Source: SYOC01 sp050185455 | GTDB lineage: Bacteria; Desulfobacterota; Binatia; Bin18 | NCBI GenBank assembly: GCA_050185455.1 | Contig: JBFWZL010000002.1 | Coordinates: 1 to 36,669, forward strand | Reading direction: 5' to 3' | Length of the DNA stretch: 36,669 nucleotides | In this document: positions 32,541 through 36,669 of the stretch, one piece after another | How the letters are laid out: each line of letters starts with the position of its first letter | How positions within the stretch are numbered: position 1 is the stretch's first letter | Program-made: the position numbers and the translations under genes | Notes under the pieces: generated by a model | Told to the model about the DNA's origin: nothing | Seen by the model: the letters and a program-made list of their open reading frames with translations, nothing else | Database searches by the model: none

Positions 32541-32765
32541 TTTCTTTGGTAAGAACAGAAGCGCTACAACCGCCCAAATGCCAAAACAGAAACCTAGCGT
32601 CATCCATAAATTCTTAGGGTATCCATTATTGCGTGCAAAAAGGCGGCACATCATGCCGTCAAGTAAGTGAACAATAACAGTTGTGGCAATGAGTGAAGGA
32701 AAAGAAAGGTTTCCTCCTAGTATACGCAATCCAGTGAAGTAGCCAAAAAATGTTTCAAAGTTCAC
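32532..32765 (-). CDS. Small two-helix membrane protein, unknown
   Basis: A 77-residue protein I do not recognise. Two hydrophobic stretches (FPSLIATTVIVHLLDGMMC and LWMTLGFCFGIWAVVALLFL) flank RLFARNNGYPKN; the C-terminus PKKQE is positively charged. Its 3' end overlaps the tail of the peroxiredoxin terminator. It is a lone minus-strand gene within a plus-strand block, divergent from the coiled-coil protein. The start at 32765 lacks an obvious ribosome site, but the membrane composition makes it likely a real gene. Confidence 0.6.
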   Translation of the reverse strand: MNFETFFGYFTGLRILGGNLSFPSLIATTVIVHLLDGMMCRLFARNNGYPKNLWMTLGFCFGIWAVVALLFLPKKQE

Positions 32766-32837
32766 GAGTGTTTTGTTCCTTTAGCAAGGGTTCTGCTATA
32801 CATGGAGAGAAGCGGAAGGTAAAGATTCCCATTCACA

Positions 32838-33218
32838 ATGAGAAAAGAAGAAAAATCACTGTTCGAGAAACTGTACGAAGCAAGCGAGGAACAAGCGTCC
32901 CGTTTCGCGAAAGAAGTTATTTCACATCCGTCCTTTTCTTCCGTTATGGAGAAGACTCTGCGCAACGCCATGGAAGCGAAAGGGAAAATTGACAAGAATG
33001 TTGATCAATTGCTTGGTCTTCTCAATATTCCTTCAAAATCCGATTACAATAAATTACTAGCCAAGGTAGAAGCTCTCCAAGGCAGCTTGGTGAATTTGAA
33101 TATAAAAATTGACCGATTAAGCGCTGCTCTTGAGAAGCCGAAACGGGCTCCCCGGCGAAAAACTCAACGCTCTTCTATAATGACCTCGTCCAAACCCACT
33201 TCGTCTATCCCACATTAA
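32838..33218 (+). CDS. Small coiled-coil, basic-tailed protein (phasin-like)
   Basis: A 126-residue protein. Residues ~5-85 are helical (EKLYEASEEQASRFAKEVISH), and ~86-108 (KVEALQGSLVNLNIKIDRLS) make a heptad coiled coil; the tail KPKRAPRRKTQRSS is basic and disordered. This resembles phasins and PhaE-type polyhydroxyalkanoate granule proteins, but the match is only by pattern. No polyester synthase is adjacent. The ATG has a poor ribosome site. It could also be a nucleoid or envelope-associated protein. Confidence 0.6.
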   Translation: MRKEEKSLFEKLYEASEEQASRFAKEVISHPSFSSVMEKTLRNAMEAKGKIDKNVDQLLGLLNIPSKSDYNKLLAKVEALQGSLVNLNIKIDRLSAALEKPKRAPRRKTQRSSIMTSSKPTSSIPH

Positions 33219-33316
33219 ATCAATTACTCACCTTTCGTCGATCTCACGCCTTGGTGTCTTAAATCAGAAAAATTTGTGTGGTATCCTTATTTACAAGAAA
33301 GGGTGATGAAATATTT

Positions 33317-34393
33317 ATGAAGAAGCACTTTCGAAAAGAGCTTTGGTGGGTAGGGGCAGTAGCGGGGATCGTGCTCCTTTTTCCCGATTACTCCTTTTCC
33401 TGGGATGAGAAAAATTTTTTTGCTCTCGATAAAATAGTCTCCCGTCCCTTTTCTCTTCCCAATGGACCGAACGACTTGGAAGCACGGACAGTCGTTGGCT
33501 TTCCGCAAACGTATGCTCTGCAGAAGCAGGATACCTTGCTTGATATCGCGCGCTACTTCGACCTGGGTTATAACGAAATTGTCGGTGCATATCCGGATAT
33601 TGATCCCTGGCTCCCAAGCCCGGGAGAGGAAGTTTTCACTGAACTTTCTATACCCACCTGGTGGGTGTTGCCCAAGAGCGGCAATGAAGGGATTGTTGTT
33701 AATATTCCCGAGATGCGCCTCTACTATTTTCCCCCGCTCGATAAAAAACTTAACAACCGCCTCGTCATCACTCTCCCTGTTGGGTTAGGGAGGGAAGATT
33801 GGCCGACGCCAACCGCAAAGTTCAAGGTCATTGGAAAAACTCCAAATCCAACCTGGGTTATTCCTGAGTCTATTAAGCAGGAGCGGATCAAGGAGAAAGG
33901 ATGGAGCGAAGACTTCATTCCCGCTGGCTCTCCGGATAATCCGATGGGTAAGTACCGCCTGGACCTGACGTTACCGCTCTACAAAATTCATGACACGAAT
34001 AACCCTTGGGCTGTCGGACGCCTCGTTACCCATGGATGCATCCGCATGTATCCTGAAGATATTGCTCAATTCTTCGACGTTGTGAGAGTTGGTGTGCCAG
34101 GGGAGTTTGTCTATCAGCCGGTCAAAATCGGCATGCTCTATCGAAAAGTCTATGTGGAAGTGCATGAAGACATCTACAAGCTGGTTCCAGATCTTTGGGA
34201 AGAAGCAATGAGAGTTGTACGGGAAAGCGGGTATGAGGACATGATCGACCTTACTCTACTCACGAAAGCCCTCCTGAAAAAGACCGGGATACCGACGGAC
34301 GTTACGAAAGAAAAGCGTACGGAACTCGGCGGTGAAGTCGCTTCCTTTGAGACGGAAGAACTCAATCATGGAATTAAAAGTTCACTCGACTAA
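33317..34393 (+). CDS. LysM-containing L,D-transpeptidase (YkuD family)
   Basis: A 358-residue envelope protein. From ATG 33317 it starts with MKKHFRKELWWVGAVAGIVLLF, a signal peptide or anchor. A LysM-like segment (~64-112, TYALQKQDTLLDIARYFDLG) binds peptidoglycan. The YkuD domain (~125-265) includes IPEMRLYYFPP, PVGLGREDWPTPTAKFKV and the catalytic THGCIRMYPEDI with His239, Cys241 and Arg243. It makes 3-3 cross-links or attaches lipoproteins in the periplasm (ErfK/YbiS-like). The longer start at 33278 lacks a signal. Its last 26 bp overlap the YjbQ gene. Confidence 0.92.
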   Translation: MKKHFRKELWWVGAVAGIVLLFPDYSFSWDEKNFFALDKIVSRPFSLPNGPNDLEARTVVGFPQTYALQKQDTLLDIARYFDLGYNEIVGAYPDIDPWLPSPGEEVFTELSIPTWWVLPKSGNEGIVVNIPEMRLYYFPPLDKKLNNRLVITLPVGLGREDWPTPTAKFKVIGKTPNPTWVIPESIKQERIKEKGWSEDFIPAGSPDNPMGKYRLDLTLPLYKIHDTNNPWAVGRLVTHGCIRMYPEDIAQFFDVVRVGVPGEFVYQPVKIGMLYRKVYVEVHEDIYKLVPDLWEEAMRVVRESGYEDMIDLTLLTKALLKKTGIPTDVTKEKRTELGGEVASFETEELNHGIKSSLD

Positions 34394-34757
34394 GAAATAC
34401 GAAGTCATCGACATTACAGCCCAAGTGTCCGAAGCCGTTCGGGGATCGAATGTCGGTGAGGGGATCTGTTGTGTATATGTTCCGCATGCAACGGCGGCTG
34501 TCGTTGTGAATGAAAACGACGACATGCAAATCGGTCAAGATCTTCTGGACGCCCTCGATAAAATGGTGCCTGAAGGGATCTGGAGACATGACAAAATCGA
34601 TAGCAACGGAGCTGCGCACCTTAAGTCGGCGATTCTTGGTCCGAGTGAAACAATTCCTGTTCAAGGGGGAAGACTTGCTTTAGGAACATGGCAATCTATC
34701 ATGTTTGTCGAACTTGATGGTCCCCGTGACCGTAAAGTGATTGTGACAGTAAAATAG
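34368..34757 (+). CDS. YjbQ/UPF0047-family protein (secondary thiamine-phosphate synthase-like)
   Basis: A 129-residue protein of the YjbQ family: MELKVHSTKKYEVIDITAQV, GICCVYVPHATAAVVVNEND, WRHDKIDSNGAAHLKSAILG and LGTWQSIMFVELDGPRDRKV are the conserved blocks, with the metal-site histidines in PHAT and AHLKS. E. coli YjbQ can supply weak thiamine phosphate synthase activity; the native function is not settled. ATG 34368 with GGAAGA upstream is taken; the frame is open to 34332. It starts inside the end of the transpeptidase gene, so translation is coupled. Confidence 0.88.
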   Translation: MELKVHSTKKYEVIDITAQVSEAVRGSNVGEGICCVYVPHATAAVVVNENDDMQIGQDLLDALDKMVPEGIWRHDKIDSNGAAHLKSAILGPSETIPVQGGRLALGTWQSIMFVELDGPRDRKVIVTVK

Positions 34758-34835
34758 AAATTGCAAGTTGCGGATTTGGGATTGCGGATTGAAAAACAGA
34801 TAATTCGCAATCTGCAATTTACAATCCGCAATGAG
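34758..34835. repeat. Intergenic nested inverted repeat, bidirectional terminator-like
   Basis: ATTGCGGATTG (34781-34791) pairs with CAATCCGCAAT (34822-34832), and AAATTGCAAGTTGCGGATT (34758-34776) is nearly complementary to ATTCGCAATCTGCAATTT (34803-34820). These copies of a TTGCGGATTG-type repeat fill the convergent gap between yjbQ and the crotonase gene. Confidence 0.6.
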
Positions 34836-34843
34836 GCGACGTC

Positions 34844-35650
34844 CTACTGCTCTTCATACCACTGAATTGCTCCACGTAACCCTCGTTCCTTCTGAACTTT
34901 TCTAATCTCTTCATTCCCCGGGCCAAAATGGAAAATAGCATCGTACTCGGCGCCAGAGAGAACGGAAGCGCGAAAGCCACGCAAGTCCATTGCTCGATTA
35001 ATTGCCATCTTTTCGAGCTGTAGTTTTTGCGCCGGCACTTTGGCGACCCTCCTGGCATAGCTGTACGTTTCTTCCTCTAGTTTCTCAGCAGGAAACGCAC
35101 GGGTAGCAAACCCCATTGCCTCCGCTTCTTTCCCACTAATCTGGCTACCGGGAAGGAAAGCGAGGTACTTGGTTCGATGCGGACCGACCATCCAATTCCA
35201 GAAAGCGCTGACGTAACCAGCCCCTGCAGGAATGGAGGGAAACCCGATCTTGGAGTTTTCGGCGACAAAAATCATATCTGTACAGATACAGATTTGTGTC
35301 GCCCCAGCTAGGCAATAGCCGTGTACCATTGCAATTACCGGTTTCGGAAGATCGCGCAGGCGGAGCCAATTTTCCACATAGCGCTGCAAGACTCTCCGGT
35401 CATCATCAATGGTAAAGGGCTTTCCACTCCCGTCTCCCCATCCTCCACTGAGATCGTACCCAGTAGAAAATGCTCTCCCAGAGCCACGAATGATTAACAC
35501 TTTGATGTCAGGGTCTTTTTCCACCTGATTAATGGCCTCAACGAACTCAGTAATAAGTGCTGGGCTCAAAGCATTTAGTTTTTCCGGGCGATTCAATGTG
35601 AGCGTGCCGATGCGTTCCTTTTTTTCCAAAGTAATAGCGGTGAACTCCAT
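34844..35650 (-). CDS. Enoyl-CoA hydratase/isomerase (crotonase) family protein
   Basis: A 268-residue crotonase-fold protein: IGTLTLNRPEKLNALSPALI, VLIIRGSGRAFSTGYDLSGG and HGYCLAGATQICICTDMIF supply the CoA-binding and oxyanion-hole segments. In the region holding catalytic Glu144 of rat crotonase (QPEI), the sequence reads GFPSIPAGAGYVSAF, so that glutamate is missing and the second one is not evident either. It is therefore unlikely to be a standard hydratase; an isomerase, thioesterase-like or other crotonase activity is possible. ATG 35650 follows GGGGGAAGT; the frame to 35767 has no such site. Divergent from the quinone oxidoreductase. Confidence 0.85.
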   Translation of the reverse strand: MEFTAITLEKKERIGTLTLNRPEKLNALSPALITEFVEAINQVEKDPDIKVLIIRGSGRAFSTGYDLSGGWGDGSGKPFTIDDDRRVLQRYVENWLRLRDLPKPVIAMVHGYCLAGATQICICTDMIFVAENSKIGFPSIPAGAGYVSAFWNWMVGPHRTKYLAFLPGSQISGKEAEAMGFATRAFPAEKLEEETYSYARRVAKVPAQKLQLEKMAINRAMDLRGFRASVLSGAEYDAIFHFGPGNEEIRKVQKERGLRGAIQWYEEQ

Positions 35651-35827
35651 ACTTCCCCCTTTTCGTGTAGTGTTTTTGTGTCCACAGGAAAGAGGATAGC
35701 CGTTCGTTTCAAGCCTGTCGAAGCCAGTTCTGAATTCCTCGAAGAAGAAAAACGACCGCTGGCGCAAGAAACGTTGTCGGCATAAGCTGTGCGCCGATCA
35801 ATTTCTGTCTCTGAAAAGGAGAATCCC

Positions 35828-36669
35828 ATGAAAGCGATTCGTGTACACGAGTTTGGTCCTCCGGAAGTGCTCAAGCTGGAAGAAGTATCCGACCCCAAGC
35901 CCGATCCTGGCCAAGTAGTAGTTCGGATTCACGCCGCCGGCGTGAATCCGGTAGAAACGTACATCCGCTCTGGTATTTATCCAAAGCCTCCTACGCCAGA
36001 CACTCCTTATACCCCGGGTGCGGACGGCGCTGGGCTTATCGAAACAGTAGGTGAAGGAGTGACCCGCGTGAAAGTCGGCGACCGTGTCTATACCGCGGGA
36101 TCGCTGACTGGCACTTATGCGGAGAAGGCTCTCTGTAAAGAAACACAAGTATATCCTCTCCCTGAGCGTGCTTCTTTCGCCCAAGGAGCCTCAATGTTTG
36201 TTCCTTATGGAACTGCGTATCGTTCTTTGTTCCAACGAGCGCATGCAGGCCCTGGCGAGGTCGTTTTCGTTCATGGCGCCAGTGGTGGCGTTGGCATTGC
36301 CTCGGTGCAGCTGGCGCGAGCGGCGGGTATGAAAGTGATCGGTTCAGCTGGCACAGAAGAGGGAAGAAAACTTATTATTGAGCAGGGTGCTCATCATGCT
36401 CTTGACCATCGTTCCCCTGGATATCTGGAGCAAATCATGAAACTGACAAACGGACGCGGCGCCAATGTCATTCTAGAGATGCTCGCGAATGTAAACCTTG
36501 GCAATGATTTGCAAGTGCTAGCCTTCGGTGGGCGTGTCGTGATTATTGGCAATAGAGGAACGAACAATCAAGGAACCGTGGAAATTAATCCACGTGCAGC
36601 CATGCAGCGCGATGCTGCTATCCTTGGCATGACGCTGGTGAACGTATTGCCCTCCGATATGGAAAAAAT
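35828..36669 (+). CDS. Zinc-free quinone oxidoreductase (zeta-crystallin-like), 5' part
   Basis: The frame starts at ATG 35828 and runs off the window; about 280 residues are visible of an expected 325. MKAIRVHEFGPPEVLKLEEV is the typical start of QOR/zeta-crystallin, then RIHAAGVNPVETYIRSG, YTPGADGAGLIETVGEGV, and the NADPH loop FVHGASGGVGIASVQLARAAG. The zinc-binding cysteines of alcohol dehydrogenases are absent, fitting an NADPH:quinone reductase. RGANVILEMLANVNLGNDLQ belongs to the cofactor domain. A weak GGAG is seven bases upstream. Confidence 0.92.
   Translation, partial: MKAIRVHEFGPPEVLKLEEVSDPKPDPGQVVVRIHAAGVNPVETYIRSGIYPKPPTPDTPYTPGADGAGLIETVGEGVTRVKVGDRVYTAGSLTGTYAEKALCKETQVYPLPERASFAQGASMFVPYGTAYRSLFQRAHAGPGEVVFVHGASGGVGIASVQLARAAGMKVIGSAGTEEGRKLIIEQGAHHALDHRSPGYLEQIMKLTNGRGANVILEMLANVNLGNDLQVLAFGGRVVIIGNRGTNNQGTVEINPRAAMQRDAAILGMTLVNVLPSDMEK

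Overview
The window is a chromosomal segment, most likely from an uncultured Gram-negative bacterium of deltaproteobacterial type (Desulfobacterota, Binatota and Tectomicrobia relatives are candidates). This rests on a GyrB that carries the long Gram-negative insertion, ATP synthase Fo genes (atpZ/atpI-atpB-atpE) separate from the F1 genes, a three-gene glycolate oxidase, and crotonase, LLM and quinone-reductase genes typical of such genomes. The assignment is inference; no marker here fixes the species.

Layout. 1-9.0 kb: the end of a questin-oxidase-like gene, a cobalamin-binding-type protein, a small zinc ribbon, miaB, a membrane PAS histidine kinase, an ArsC-family gene whose catalytic cysteine codon is TGA, an atypical Nramp-like transporter and a PAS/chemoreceptor-like protein. 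9.3 kb: tRNA-Arg(CCT). 9.4-12.2 kb: an AGE-type epimerase pseudogene, cut by a complete IS256-family element with a 9-bp target duplication and also carrying a nonsense codon. 12.2-19.1 kb (all minus): an exported LLM flavin oxidoreductase, an unrecognised Cys-motif protein with an internal duplication, glcF-glcE-glcD and a MaoC hotdog protein. 19.2-20.5 kb (plus): asd and a small FmdB-type zinc ribbon. 20.5-23.7 kb (minus): hemL-atpZ-atpI-atpB-atpE, ending in a strong terminator.

23.7-32.5 kb is the replication origin region: dnaA, oriC, dnaN, gyrB, gyrA and a peroxiredoxin. Most genes left of dnaA run on the minus strand and those right of it on the plus strand, as expected for forks leaving this site. 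DnaA boxes lie both just upstream of (and within the annotated 5' end of) dnaA and in a six-copy phased array after dnaA. The array is followed by a DnaA-trio-like CTA tract, an AT-rich stretch and a mirrored TAG tract. recF is not between dnaN and gyrB.

32.5-36.7 kb: a small membrane protein, a coiled-coil protein, an LysM-L,D-transpeptidase overlapping a YjbQ-family gene, a crotonase-fold protein lacking the usual glutamate, and the start of a zeta-crystallin-like quinone oxidoreductase that runs off the window.

The most notable items are the probable selenocysteine ArsC at 5585-5938 (minus) with a possible SECIS hairpin, and the origin architecture.
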